From JALCLA01 sp965653565 (GTDB lineage: Bacteria; Pseudomonadota; Gammaproteobacteria; Xanthomonadales; Xanthomonadaceae): a stretch of DNA of 62,148 bases. Both the position numbers and the translations under genes were made by a program. The stretch covers positions 1-62,148 of the forward strand of contig CBFHAI010000027.1 of the NCBI GenBank assembly GCA_965653565.1, given 5' to 3'. Positions 32,080-39,642 of the stretch are shown here, one piece after another; within the stretch, counting starts at the first letter, position 1; each line of letters opens with the position of its first letter. The notes under the pieces are model-generated. The model saw nothing but the letters and a program-made list of their open reading frames with translations. It did not search any database and was not told where the DNA came from.

Positions 32080-33300
32080 ATGGACTCCCTGATTGCCGCC
32101 GCCGGGCGCGCGCTGGCTGCCGGCGACGCGCTCGGCGCGCTCAAGCGCGTCGCGTTGCGCGACGACGCGCCCGCGCTGGCGCTGCGTGGCATCGCGATGG
32201 CGCAGTTGGGCGAGTATCCGCGGGCGCGCGAATTGCTGCGCAAGGCGGCGCGCCGATTCGGTGCGCGTGAGGAACTGGCGCGTGCGCGTTGCGTCGTGGC
32301 GGACGCCGAAGTAGCGCTGGCGCTGCGCGAACTGGGCAGCTCGCTGCGTGCGCTGGCCGATGCGGCGGACGTGCTCGACCGGCATGCCGATCGCGCCAAC
32401 GCTGTGCATGCGCGTTTGATCGCGGTGCGCCGGTTGCTGTTGCTCGGTCGCCTCGACGAAGCGGCGTTTGCACTGAACCTGATCGATGCCCAAGGCCTGC
32501 CCGCCGCGCTGGCGGCAGTCGCCGAGTTGGCCGCGGCGGAAATCGCGCTGCGCTCGCTGCGCACGGGCGACGCCGACCGCGCACTGCATCGTGCAACCGC
32601 CGCGGCGGAACGTGCCCGCATTCCGGCGCTGGCGGCTGAAGTATCGGAAGCGGGCGCCGCACTCGATCGTCACGCCGCGCGCAGTATTCACGCCGGCCAC
32701 GAGCAGCCACTGCGCCTGCGCGAAGTCGAAACGCTGCTGGCTTCCGGTGCGCTGGTGGTCGATGCCTGCCGCCGCGGAGTGCGTGCCGGCGAGCACTGGC
32801 AACCGTTGGTGCGCCGGCCGGTGTTGTTCGCGCTGCTGCGCGCGCTCGCGCAAGGCTGGCCCGGCGATGTCGAGCGCAATGCGCTGATCGCGAACGTCTT
32901 CCACACCCGCCACCCGGACGAAACCTTGCGTGCGCGGCTGCGCGTGGAGATCGGCCGCCTGCGCGCGCTGATCGCGCCGCTGGCCGGCATCGAAGCCAGC
33001 CCGCGCGGCTTCGCACTGGCGCCGCGCGATGGCCGCGGCGTCGTGGTGCTGGTGCCGCCGATCGACGGCGAGCAGGGCTCGCTGCTGGCGTTGCTGGCCG
33101 ATGGCGCGGCGTGGTCGACGTCCGGTCTGGCGCTGGCGCTGGGCGACAGTCAGCGCACGGTGCAGCGCGCGCTGGTCGAACTGGAACAGGCCGGCCAGGT
33201 GCGCTCGATCGGCCGCGCCCGCGCACAGCGCTGGCTGGCGCCGCCGCTGGCGGGATTCACGACGATCTTGTTACTCCCGGCCGCGCTGCCGCCTGAGTAG
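32080..33300 (+). CDS. Regulator with helical repeats and two C-terminal winged helices
   Basis: 406 residues. Residues 1-~200 are Ala/Leu-rich helical repeats of TPR type (GEYPRARELLRKAARRFG, RSLRTGDADRALHRATAA). Residues ~235-315 resemble an OmpR-like winged helix (RRPVLFALLRALAQGWPGD, then RLRVEIGRLRALIAPLAG). Residues ~335-390 form a second winged helix (SGLALALGDSQRTVQRALVE, LEQAGQVRSIGRA). No membrane segment is seen, so it is cytoplasmic. It is followed 43 bp downstream by the beta-propeller and DUF899 genes on the same strand, which it probably controls. This gene set looks like a conserved accessory cluster, but I cannot name its inducer. Confidence 0.7.
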   Translation: MDSLIAAAGRALAAGDALGALKRVALRDDAPALALRGIAMAQLGEYPRARELLRKAARRFGAREELARARCVVADAEVALALRELGSSLRALADAADVLDRHADRANAVHARLIAVRRLLLLGRLDEAAFALNLIDAQGLPAALAAVAELAAAEIALRSLRTGDADRALHRATAAAERARIPALAAEVSEAGAALDRHAARSIHAGHEQPLRLREVETLLASGALVVDACRRGVRAGEHWQPLVRRPVLFALLRALAQGWPGDVERNALIANVFHTRHPDETLRARLRVEIGRLRALIAPLAGIEASPRGFALAPRDGRGVVVLVPPIDGEQGSLLALLADGAAWSTSGLALALGDSQRTVQRALVELEQAGQVRSIGRARAQRWLAPPLAGFTTILLLPAALPPE

Positions 33301-33343
33301 ATTGCCGGTGCGGCGCCGCGATCGGCGCCATCAGGAGCCAGCG

Positions 33344-34030
33344 ATGACCGCGACACGAACCGCCCCCGAAAAAAACAAACCACCCGCTCCGGCGCGCGCT
33401 GCCGACATCGTGCGCGAATACGGCCCGTTCGACGGCAACCCGAGCATCCACGGCGTCACGCACGACGGCACCCGCGTCTGGGCCGCCACCGGAACCGGCC
33501 TGCTCGCCTTCGATCCGGCCAGCGGCGAAGTGCAGCGCACGCTCGATCGTGCCGGCGATGCCGGCACCGCGTTCGACGGCACCTATCTTTATCAGATCGC
33601 CGAAGCGCGCATCGACAAGATCGATCCTGCCTCCGGCAAGATCGTCAAATCGATTCCCGCACCCGGCGCCGGCCGCGATTCGGGCATGGCCTGGGCCGAA
33701 GGCAGCCTGTGGGTCGGGCAGTACCGCGATCGCAAGATCCATCGTATCGATCCGGAGACCGGCGCCATCCTGCGCACCATCGAATCCGACCGCTTCGTCA
33801 CCGGCGTGACCTGGGTCGATGGCGAGTTGTGGCACGCCACCTGGGAAGGCGACGAGAGCGAATTGCGCCACATCGACGCCGACGACGGCGCCGTGCTCGA
33901 ACGGCTCACGATGCCGCCGGGCAACGGCGTCAGCGGACTCGAATCCGACGGTGCCGGACTGTTCTATTGCGGCGGCGGACCGAGCGGAAAAGTGCGCGCG
34001 GTACGGCGGCCGAAAGGAGGCGTGCAATGA
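33344..34030 (+). CDS. Beta-propeller protein (Vgb/glutamine cyclotransferase-like)
   Basis: 228 residues without a signal peptide. Four or more blades show the pattern D-G-x-x-[LV]-W-x-[AG] followed by I-D-P-x-[ST]-G (VWAATGTGLLAFDPASGEV, IDKIDPASGKIVKSI, SLWVGQYRDRKIHRIDPETG, ELRHIDADDGAVLERL). This resembles virginiamycin B lyase-like and glutaminyl-cyclase-like propellers, but no catalytic residues can be assigned. AGGAG lies 6 bp before the ATG. The stop overlaps the start of the DUF899 gene (ATGA), so the two are co-translated. Confidence 0.75.
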   Translation: MTATRTAPEKNKPPAPARAADIVREYGPFDGNPSIHGVTHDGTRVWAATGTGLLAFDPASGEVQRTLDRAGDAGTAFDGTYLYQIAEARIDKIDPASGKIVKSIPAPGAGRDSGMAWAEGSLWVGQYRDRKIHRIDPETGAILRTIESDRFVTGVTWVDGELWHATWEGDESELRHIDADDGAVLERLTMPPGNGVSGLESDGAGLFYCGGGPSGKVRAVRRPKGGVQ

Positions 34031-34815
34031 ACGCGGCGATCGCCATTAACGATACGGTCGAACGTCCGGTGGTTTCCCGCGAACAGTGGCTCGCCGCGCG
34101 CAAGACGCTGCTGCTGCGCGAGAAGGAACTGACCCGCCTGCAGGACCAGGTCGCGCGGGAACGCCGCGCCTTGCCGTGGGTGCGTGTCGAGAAGGACTAC
34201 GTGTTCGACACGCTCGACGGCCCGCGCCGGCTGGCCGATCTGTTCGACGGCCGCAGCCAGTTGCTGGTGCAGCATTTCATGTTCGCGCCGGGCTGGGAGC
34301 AGGGCTGCAAGAGCTGCTCGTACATGGCCGATCACAACGACGGCGCCAACCTGCATCTGGCGCAGCGCGATGTCACGCTGCTCGCCGTGTCGCGCGCGCC
34401 GCTCGCCGATATCGAACGCTTCCGCCAGCGCATGGGCTGGCGCTTCAACTGGGTGTCGTCGCACGGCACCGATTTCAATCACGACTTCGGCGTCAATTTC
34501 ACGCAGGACGAAATGTCGAGCGGCAAGGTGTACTACAACTACACCAGGCAACCGTTTCCGCACGAGGAAGCACCGGGCATCAGTGTTTTCCTGCGCAACG
34601 ACGCCGGCGACGTGTTCCACACCTACTCGCGTTTCGGCCGCGGCGTCGAAGTGATGATGCACACCTACAACCTGCTCGAACTCACGCCCAAAGGCCGCGA
34701 CGAAGACGAGCTGGATTACCCGATGGCCTGGGTGCGGCATCACGATCGCTACGCCACGGAAGCCGCGCCGCAAGCGATACGCGCCGTCGCCGCGTGTTGC
34801 GAGTCGACGGCCTGA
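34027..34815 (+). CDS. DUF899-family thioredoxin-fold protein
   Basis: 262 residues. The family features are REQWLAARKTLLLREKELTR, LPWVRVEKDYVFDTLDGPR, and a redox-like Cys-x-x-Cys in PGWEQGCKSCSYMADH, followed by FNHDFGVNFTQDEM and PYASE-type C-terminal strands (VFHTYSRFGRGVEVM). DUF899 proteins have a peroxiredoxin/thioredoxin-like fold, and their substrate is not known. The start overlaps the propeller gene by 4 bp. A small membrane protein follows 27 bp downstream. A role in thiol or peroxide chemistry is a fold-based inference only. Confidence 0.88.
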   Translation: MNAAIAINDTVERPVVSREQWLAARKTLLLREKELTRLQDQVARERRALPWVRVEKDYVFDTLDGPRRLADLFDGRSQLLVQHFMFAPGWEQGCKSCSYMADHNDGANLHLAQRDVTLLAVSRAPLADIERFRQRMGWRFNWVSSHGTDFNHDFGVNFTQDEMSSGKVYYNYTRQPFPHEEAPGISVFLRNDAGDVFHTYSRFGRGVEVMMHTYNLLELTPKGRDEDELDYPMAWVRHHDRYATEAAPQAIRAVAACCESTA

Positions 34816-34842
34816 GAGCGGGCGGACGATCGGGCGCACGTC

Positions 34843-35496
34843 ATGGACGTCCTGTGGCCGTGGCTGACGCTCGCCGGACTCGGCGTCCTGCATGGGCTGA
34901 GTCCGGCGAACGGCTGGATTTTCGCCGCGGCCTGTGGCGTGCAGGCGCGCAGCGGCGCCCGTGCGCGACGCACGCTGCTGCCGATCGCGATCGGCCACGC
35001 GGTGTCGATCGCGATCGTGGCGGCGGTGGTTGCGCGGGGTTTTCTGCTGGACCGCATGCGGATTCAGAGCCTGGCCGGAGCGTTGCTGATCGGCGTTGCG
35101 TTGTTCCGTGTGTTGCGACGTTCGCGTCGGAACGTCAGTGCCGTTTCCGTTGTCGACGCGCGTCTCGAAACGCGTACCAGCGACGCCGGCATCGCGCTGT
35201 GGTCGTGCCTGATGACCACCGTGCACGGTGCGAGCCTGATGCTGGTCCCGGCGCTGGTGCCGCTGTGCATGTCCGATTCGCCGGCGCGTGCGATCACCGC
35301 GTCGGGCTCGATGGCATTGGCGCTACTCGCGGTCGGCGTGCATCTGGCCGCGATGCTGGTCACCACCGGTGCCATCGCCACCGGGGTGTGCCGCGGTGTG
35401 GCGATGCGGTCGCATCTGCCGAGCGATGCTGCGCTGCGCGATGCTTGGACGGGGGCGCTCGCGGTGACCGGGATGCTGTTGCTGGCGTTCCGGTAG
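34843..35496 (+). CDS. Six-helix integral membrane protein of unknown function
   Basis: 217 residues with about six hydrophobic helices: near the N-terminus (LTLAGLGVLHGLSPANGWIF), then ~45-65, ~75-90, ~125-150, ~155-180 and ~195-215. The HGLSPANGW element and a later MTTVHGASLMLVPAL place histidines in helices, recalling metal transporters of the NicO/HupE type, but the similarity is too weak to name a substrate. It is probably the last gene of the unit starting at 32080. The CGGGAAT repeat follows immediately. Confidence 0.65.
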   Translation: MDVLWPWLTLAGLGVLHGLSPANGWIFAAACGVQARSGARARRTLLPIAIGHAVSIAIVAAVVARGFLLDRMRIQSLAGALLIGVALFRVLRRSRRNVSAVSVVDARLETRTSDAGIALWSCLMTTVHGASLMLVPALVPLCMSDSPARAITASGSMALALLAVGVHLAAMLVTTGAIATGVCRGVAMRSHLPSDAALRDAWTGALAVTGMLLLAFR

Positions 35497-35505
35497 GGCT
35501 GGCGG

Positions 35506-35526
35506 TCGGGAATCGGGAATCGGGAA
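35506..35526. repeat. CGGGAAT tandem repeat (copy 2)
   Basis: TCGGGAATCGGGAATCGGGA lies between two convergent genes and repeats the unit seen at 4685-4705. Both copies are in gaps between genes. Confidence 0.65.
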
Positions 35527-35535
35527 AAGAGCGTG

Positions 35536-36063
35536 CTATCGCGCTTGGGTTTCCAGGCTGTGGCCGAGCTTCTTCAGTAGTGCGGCCAGGCGTGTGCGTT
35601 CGGTGTCGGACAAATCCGACAAGGCGTCTGCGGCTTCCTTGAAGCGCACCGCGATCGCCTTGTCGATCAGCTTGCGGCCGTCGGTGGTCAGTTCGGCGGC
35701 GCTGGAGCGTCGATCGTTCGGGTCGGCCACGCGCTGGATCAAGCCGTTGCGTTCCAGCCGGTCCAGGCACGCCGTCATCGCGCCCGAGGTGATCAGCACC
35801 GAGTCGCGCAATTCGGTCGGCGTGCGCCGGTACGGCCGGCCGCCGCGGCGCAAGGTCGCCAGCACGTCGAGATCGGTGTAGTGCAGGCCGAGCGGCTTGA
35901 GCGCGCCGTTGGCGCGCGCTTCGAGCTGGCGTCCGATGCTCAATAGCCGGCCGACGACGGCCATCGCGCCGGCGTCCAGTTCCGGCCGTTCGCTCTGCCA
36001 CTCGGAAAGCAGGCGATCGATCCTGTCGTTGTCGCCTCGTCGCTCGTCGGTCTTCGCTCGCAT
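35536..36063 (-). CDS. MarR-family transcriptional regulator
   Basis: 175 residues with the MarR winged helix: LKPLGLHYTDLDVLATLRRG, TPTELRDSVLITSGAMTACL, DRLERNGLIQRVADPNDRRS, then a C-terminal dimerisation helix. ATG at 36063 was chosen; the in-frame TTG/ATG codons at 36100-36105 fall inside the palindromic operator and would place the start within it. The gene is divergent from a CPBP membrane protease. The operator at 36099-36117 lies between them and probably serves both. MarR proteins usually repress until a small phenolic or oxidant ligand binds; none can be inferred here. Confidence 0.9.
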   Translation of the reverse strand: MRAKTDERRGDNDRIDRLLSEWQSERPELDAGAMAVVGRLLSIGRQLEARANGALKPLGLHYTDLDVLATLRRGGRPYRRTPTELRDSVLITSGAMTACLDRLERNGLIQRVADPNDRRSSAAELTTDGRKLIDKAIAVRFKEAADALSDLSDTERTRLAALLKKLGHSLETQAR

Positions 36064-36098
36064 GCGGCCGCCATTGCGCGATCGGGGAATGAATATTA

Positions 36099-36117
36099 AC
36101 ATCAAGTATCTTGATGT
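36099..36117. promoter_or_regulatory. Palindromic MarR-type operator
   Basis: ACATCAAG-TAT-CTTGATGT: perfect 8-bp arms with a 3-bp centre, in AT-rich DNA between the marR start and the CPBP protease gene. TATCTTGAT half-sites are typical of MarR-family operators. Its position just upstream of the marR start suits autorepression, and its distance of ~85 bp from the protease gene suits control of both genes. Confidence 0.8.
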
Positions 36118-36200
36118 AAAGCTATTTGGCCGGGAGATCGCTGCCGGTGGCCGGCGGCGACGGCTGCATCGAGCCTTGCCAACTCACCTCCGAGGTCATC

Positions 36201-37100
36201 GTGAAACGCCTGTTCCTGGATTCGAACCACCGCCTGCGCAACGGCTGGTGGATCCTGCTTTTCATCGCGCTGATGCTGGCGAGCCGCTTGGTCTACACGC
36301 CGGTGAGCCGCGCGCTGCAGGCGCTGGGCACGCCGCTCGACTGGCTCGAACCGTTGCGCTTCGGCTTCCTGTTGCTGGTGACGTGGATCTGCGTACGCCT
36401 GCGCCGCGAGCGGCTGTCGAGCATCGGTTTCGTGCTCGATCGGCGCTGGGCGCGCGAACTCAGTGTCGGTATCGCGCTCGGTCTGGGCACCGCATTGCTC
36501 GCGGTGGCGATGATCTGGGCGGCCGGCGGCGTGCGCTTCGAACTCGATCCGGCGCGCAGCGTGACGACGCTGTTGTACGGCGCCTACGTCTTCCTGCTGG
36601 TCGCCTTGTTCGAGGAAACCCTGTTCCGCGGTTTCGTGTTCCAGCGGCTGGTGGCGGGCGCGGGCGTGTGGGTGGCGCAGATCGCGCTGGGTTTGTTGTT
36701 CGCCACCAGCCATTGGGGCAATCCGGACATGCACGGCGCCACGCTGGTGTGGGCCACCGCCGAACTGTTCCTCGGCGCGGTGTTGCTCGGCCTGGCCTAT
36801 CTGCGCACGCGCAGCCTGGCGTTGCCGATCGGCATCCACTTGGGCTGGAACTGGACGCAGGGCAATCTGCTCGGCTTCGACGTCAGCGGCTTCGACCACG
36901 CCGGCTGGTTGCAGCCGCTGCTGCAGGATCGCGCCGAATGGATCACCGGCGGCGGCTTCGGACCCGAAGCGAGCGTGTTCGCGGTGGTCGCCGATGTGTT
37001 GCTGATCGCGGTGTTGTGGCAATGGAAGGGTTCGTCGCCAGCGCGTGCGAACGAGCTTCAGCACAGTCTCGCGGTGGCGCCGTCGGCGTCGAACCTTTAA
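36201..37100 (+). CDS. CPBP-family intramembrane metalloprotease
   Basis: 299 residues with about eight hydrophobic segments. The family motifs are EE-x-x-x-R (ALFEETLFRGFVFQRL), a central His (FATSHWGNPDMH) and a final histidine motif (IGIHLGWNW). CPBP (CAAX-protease/bacteriocin-processing) proteins cut within or near the membrane; bacterial members act in bacteriocin maturation, immunity or protein sorting. The start is GTG at 36201 with GAGGT four bases upstream; the TTG at 36126 lacks such support. It is divergent from marR and probably under its control. The substrate is unknown. Confidence 0.87.
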   Translation: MKRLFLDSNHRLRNGWWILLFIALMLASRLVYTPVSRALQALGTPLDWLEPLRFGFLLLVTWICVRLRRERLSSIGFVLDRRWARELSVGIALGLGTALLAVAMIWAAGGVRFELDPARSVTTLLYGAYVFLLVALFEETLFRGFVFQRLVAGAGVWVAQIALGLLFATSHWGNPDMHGATLVWATAELFLGAVLLGLAYLRTRSLALPIGIHLGWNWTQGNLLGFDVSGFDHAGWLQPLLQDRAEWITGGGFGPEASVFAVVADVLLIAVLWQWKGSSPARANELQHSLAVAPSASNL

Positions 37101-37147
37101 CGGAGCGCTGTGCCACGAACTTTGCACAGCACAGCGTCTGCAAAATC

Positions 37148-37576
37148 TTATCCGTGCCCGCCGCGCCGTCCCGGTGCATCGGCGGACACTTCGATCGCGC
37201 CGCTGCAAGCCATCGCATCGCTGCGAGATTGTGCCGGCGAGCGTCGCAGATGACCCTCGCCCCATAGCCGCACCGCTTCGATGATCGGCAGCAGCGTCTG
37301 CCCGTACAGCGTCAGCTGGTAGATCACCGGCGCCGGTACCGCGCCGGTCGGCGTGCGCGCGACGATGCCCTCGGTTTCGAGTTCGCGCAGCTGCTCGGCC
37401 AGCACCTTGGACGAAATCGGCGCCGCGCGGCGTTGCAGGCCGGCGAAGTGCAGCTCGCCGTGCGCGAGCCAGTACAGGATGGTCAGTTTCCACTTGCCGC
37501 CGATGGCCGCGAAGGCCGCCGCCAGCGGGCAGCCTTCGAGCGGTGCACGGTTACCTGCAGGTGCCTTCTTGTTCAT
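37148..37576 (-). CDS. HxlR-family transcriptional regulator
   Basis: 142 residues. The HxlR winged helix is plain: GCPLAAAFAAIGGKWKLTIL, YWLAHGELHFAGLQRR, ISSKVLAEQLRELETEGIV, PAPVIYQLTLYGQTLLPI. The cysteine in EGCPL is at the position used for redox sensing in some members (HypR/YodB type). The C-terminal ~25 residues are a low-complexity tail. It is divergent from the secreted protein at 37628 across ~50 bp, so shared regulation is likely. The frame runs on upstream antisense to that gene and was cut at ATG 37576. Confidence 0.9.
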   Translation of the reverse strand: MNKKAPAGNRAPLEGCPLAAAFAAIGGKWKLTILYWLAHGELHFAGLQRRAAPISSKVLAEQLRELETEGIVARTPTGAVPAPVIYQLTLYGQTLLPIIEAVRLWGEGHLRRSPAQSRSDAMACSGAIEVSADAPGRRGGHG

Positions 37577-37627
37577 CGCGGCCTCGAGCTCGCATCCTGC
37601 GTGCATCATGCGAAACGGGACGCAACG

Positions 37628-38206
37628 ATGCAAAACACGATGCGGCACCGGCTCGGCCGCAGTTTGCTGCTGACGGCCTGGCTGTTGTTCTGCGCCACAC
37701 CATTGCAGGCGGCGTCCGGCATCGTGGCCGGCGATGGCGAGCACGACTTCGATTGGGAAATCGGCCACTGGAAATCCGAACTGCGGCGTCTTGCGAAGCC
37801 GTTGTCGGGATCGAACGACTGGGTCGAGTACCGCGGCACCAGCGTGGTGCGCAAGGTGCTGGACGGACGCGCGAACCTGGTCGAACTGCGCGTCGAAGGC
37901 CCCGCCGGCCGCATCGAAGGCGCCAGCCTGCGGCTGTACGATCCGCATGCCAAGCAATGGAACCTCAACTACGCCAGTGTGCGCAGCGGCGCCTTGAGCC
38001 GCCCGGTGTACGGCGGTTTTCGCGATGGCCGCGGCGAATTTTTCGGGCAGGATGAGTTCGACGGCCGCATGATCTTCGTACGCTTCGTCATTTCCGAAGT
38101 GACGGCCGACTCGGCGCGCTTCGAGCAGGCGTTTTCGCAGGACGGCGGACGCACCTGGGAAACCAACTGGATCGCGATCGACACGCGCATCGACGCCGCC
38201 GACTGA
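37628..38206 (+). CDS. Secreted protein of unknown function, DUF1579-like
   Basis: 192 residues with a signal peptide (RSLLLTAWLLFCATPLQAAS). The mature part starts with a D-F-D-W-E-I-G-x-W pattern and continues with calycin/DUF1579-like strands (SGSNDWVEYRGTSVVRKVL, ASLRLYDPHAKQWNLNYAS, FFGQDEFDGRMIFVRFVIS, DGGRTWETNWIAID). Proteins of this type are common near HxlR or MarR regulators and have no known activity. ATG 37628 gives the cleanest signal peptide; slightly upstream in-frame residues also exist. It is divergent from the HxlR gene. Confidence 0.75.
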   Translation: MQNTMRHRLGRSLLLTAWLLFCATPLQAASGIVAGDGEHDFDWEIGHWKSELRRLAKPLSGSNDWVEYRGTSVVRKVLDGRANLVELRVEGPAGRIEGASLRLYDPHAKQWNLNYASVRSGALSRPVYGGFRDGRGEFFGQDEFDGRMIFVRFVISEVTADSARFEQAFSQDGGRTWETNWIAIDTRIDAAD

Positions 38207-38241
38207 CGGGGTCGATGCACGCCTGCGTGCGGCAAATCTCG

Positions 38242-38706
38242 TCAGTCGACGATGACGCGCAACGAGCTCGAAGCCGTCGATCGCACGGTACCGTCGACCG
38301 AGACCGCGAAGCCGCCCGATTGCAGCAGGTAGTAATTGCCGCGCGGCGTCTTCGTGTGCGGACGCACGCGCAAGCGGCAGACCGGAATCGCGTAGCCGGT
38401 CGGGATCGCGGCGCCGGAGTTGCCGATCAGCGTCGCGCGCGCGACGCCGCCGGTGAGCGTGCATTGTGCAGTCAGTCCGCTGCCGGGGAAGGCAGGCCTG
38501 ACCTCCACCCAGCCGAACTGATCGAGATTGAACGACACGCTGGTTTCGGCGGCGCTGGTGTTGTAGCTGGGCGCGAGCCAGAGCGTGAGTTCCTGGCTGT
38601 GCTCGGCATTGGCGACCGCGATGATCTGCGGTGTCAGTTCGAAGCGGTTGGCGTGCGCGGCAGTGGCGACGACGAACAAGGCGAGCAGCGTCAGCAAACG
38701 GGGCAT
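38242..38706 (-). CDS. Small secreted protein B, paralogue of the next gene
   Basis: 154 residues with a signal peptide (RLLTLLALFVVATAAHA). GGAG lies ~10 bp before the ATG. The mature part is all-beta in character and shares an ordered pattern with the gene at 38754: FELTP near the N-terminus, S-x-x-LDQFGWVEV, a Cys in AQCTLTGG, then IPVCRLRVRPHTKTPRG and a C-terminal strand ending VIVD. The paired cysteines could form a disulfide. No family is recognised. It is the last gene of the S74 operon and has no C-terminal tag. Confidence 0.75.
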   Translation of the reverse strand: MPRLLTLLALFVVATAAHANRFELTPQIIAVANAEHSQELTLWLAPSYNTSAAETSVSFNLDQFGWVEVRPAFPGSGLTAQCTLTGGVARATLIGNSGAAIPTGYAIPVCRLRVRPHTKTPRGNYYLLQSGGFAVSVDGTVRSTASSSLRVIVD

Positions 38707-38753
38707 GGAGTTTCTCCGGCAGTGGCGACGGGAAGGCAGGTCGAAGCAGAGGT

Positions 38754-39221
38754 TCATCGCACGACGACGTACACGCTGTTGGCGGTGGCGGGCATCGGGC
38801 CGGCACCGCTGGCGTAGGCAAAAATGCTGGCCGGGGTGATTGCGCGCAGGCCGGTCGACGCATTGCTCGGCGGGCGAACCCGGAAGCGGCACAACGGAAT
38901 CGGCACGCCGCTCGGCAGCGGCGCCAGGTTGCGCGACGCCACCAGCGCCGTCAGCTGGCCGCCGAGCACGGCGCACAGCGTCTCGTGATCGGGCGTCGGC
39001 GACGGCTCGGTGTGCGCCTGCACCCAGCCGAGTTGATCGAGACTGAGCCTCAGATCGACTTGCGCGTCGGTGATCCCGGCGGTCGGCGTATACGCCACCG
39101 TGACTTCGATGCTGTGCTGGCCGCGGGCGACGCCGATGCTGACGGGCGACAGGGTGAATTCACCGGCCTGCGCCAGGGTCGATAGTCCGAGCAGGCCGAG
39201 CATGAGCAGTGAGCGGGTCAT
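38754..39221 (-). CDS. Small secreted protein A, paralogue of the previous gene
   Basis: 155 residues with a signal peptide (MTRSLLMLGLLGLSTLAQAG) and GGAGA ~8 bp before the ATG. It shares with its neighbour FTLSP, LSLDQLGWVQ, a Cys in TLCAVLGGQL, and IPLCRFRVRPPSNAS, so the pair arose by duplication and diverged strongly. The fold looks all-beta, perhaps cohesin- or pilin-assembly-like, but I cannot assign a family. It lies between the small tagged protein gene (113 bp upstream) and its paralogue (47 bp downstream) on the minus strand. Confidence 0.75.
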   Translation of the reverse strand: MTRSLLMLGLLGLSTLAQAGEFTLSPVSIGVARGQHSIEVTVAYTPTAGITDAQVDLRLSLDQLGWVQAHTEPSPTPDHETLCAVLGGQLTALVASRNLAPLPSGVPIPLCRFRVRPPSNASTGLRAITPASIFAYASGAGPMPATANSVYVVVR

Positions 39222-39299
39222 CGTGGTTCTCCGTGCAGTGGCAGCCGGCACAAGGTCGTCTTGTCCGTCGTCGCGCCGGCTGAAACGCGATGGCGAAGG

Positions 39300-39323
39300 C
39301 CGCAAATCCGCGAGCATTTGCGG
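39300..39323. other. Hairpin between operon genes
   Basis: CCGCAAAT-CCGCGAGC-ATTTGCGG has perfect 8-bp arms, 11 bp beyond the stop of the small tagged gene on the minus strand. No T-run follows on that strand. It could be an attenuator or an RNA-processing site separating the first two genes from the paralogue pair. Confidence 0.4.
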
Positions 39324-39333
39324 CATGGGTTCA

Positions 39334-39642
39334 TCAAAGCGATTCGAAGCCATCGAAGAAAATCGCACCCGGAGACGGACAGACCGCCGCTTTCGGCAAG
39401 AGCACGGCGCTGAGCTTCCGACCGCGTTTCGAGTCGTCGATGATCGGCGCCGGCACCGATTGCAGTCGTGCGCGCAGGCGGAAGCGGCCTTCGCCCAGCG
39501 CCCGCGGCGTCGAATCGAAGGTCGCGCTGCGCAGCGATTTCGGTGCGTCCTGCGTTTGCGCCGCTGCGGCGCGCGTCTGCGACGCAGGCATTGCGAGCAT
39601 CGCGATCGCTGCAACGACGAGCCGCGCCAGCGACATGCTCAT
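39334..39642 (-). CDS. Small secreted protein with F-x-x-G-F-E tag
   Basis: 102 residues: a signal peptide (MSMSLARLVVAAIAMLAMPA, cleavage near TRA-AA), a short polar mature part rich in Arg/Ser/Pro, one cysteine, and the end IFFDGFE followed by Ser-Leu. The mature protein is only ~75 residues, so the tag is a large part of it. The ATG overlaps the stop of the upstream Peptidase_S74 gene (ATGA), which indicates coupled synthesis. No homologous family is recognised. It may be a partner or chaperone of the S74 protein. Confidence 0.75.
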   Translation of the reverse strand: MSMSLARLVVAAIAMLAMPASQTRAAAAQTQDAPKSLRSATFDSTPRALGEGRFRLRARLQSVPAPIIDDSKRGRKLSAVLLPKAAVCPSPGAIFFDGFESL

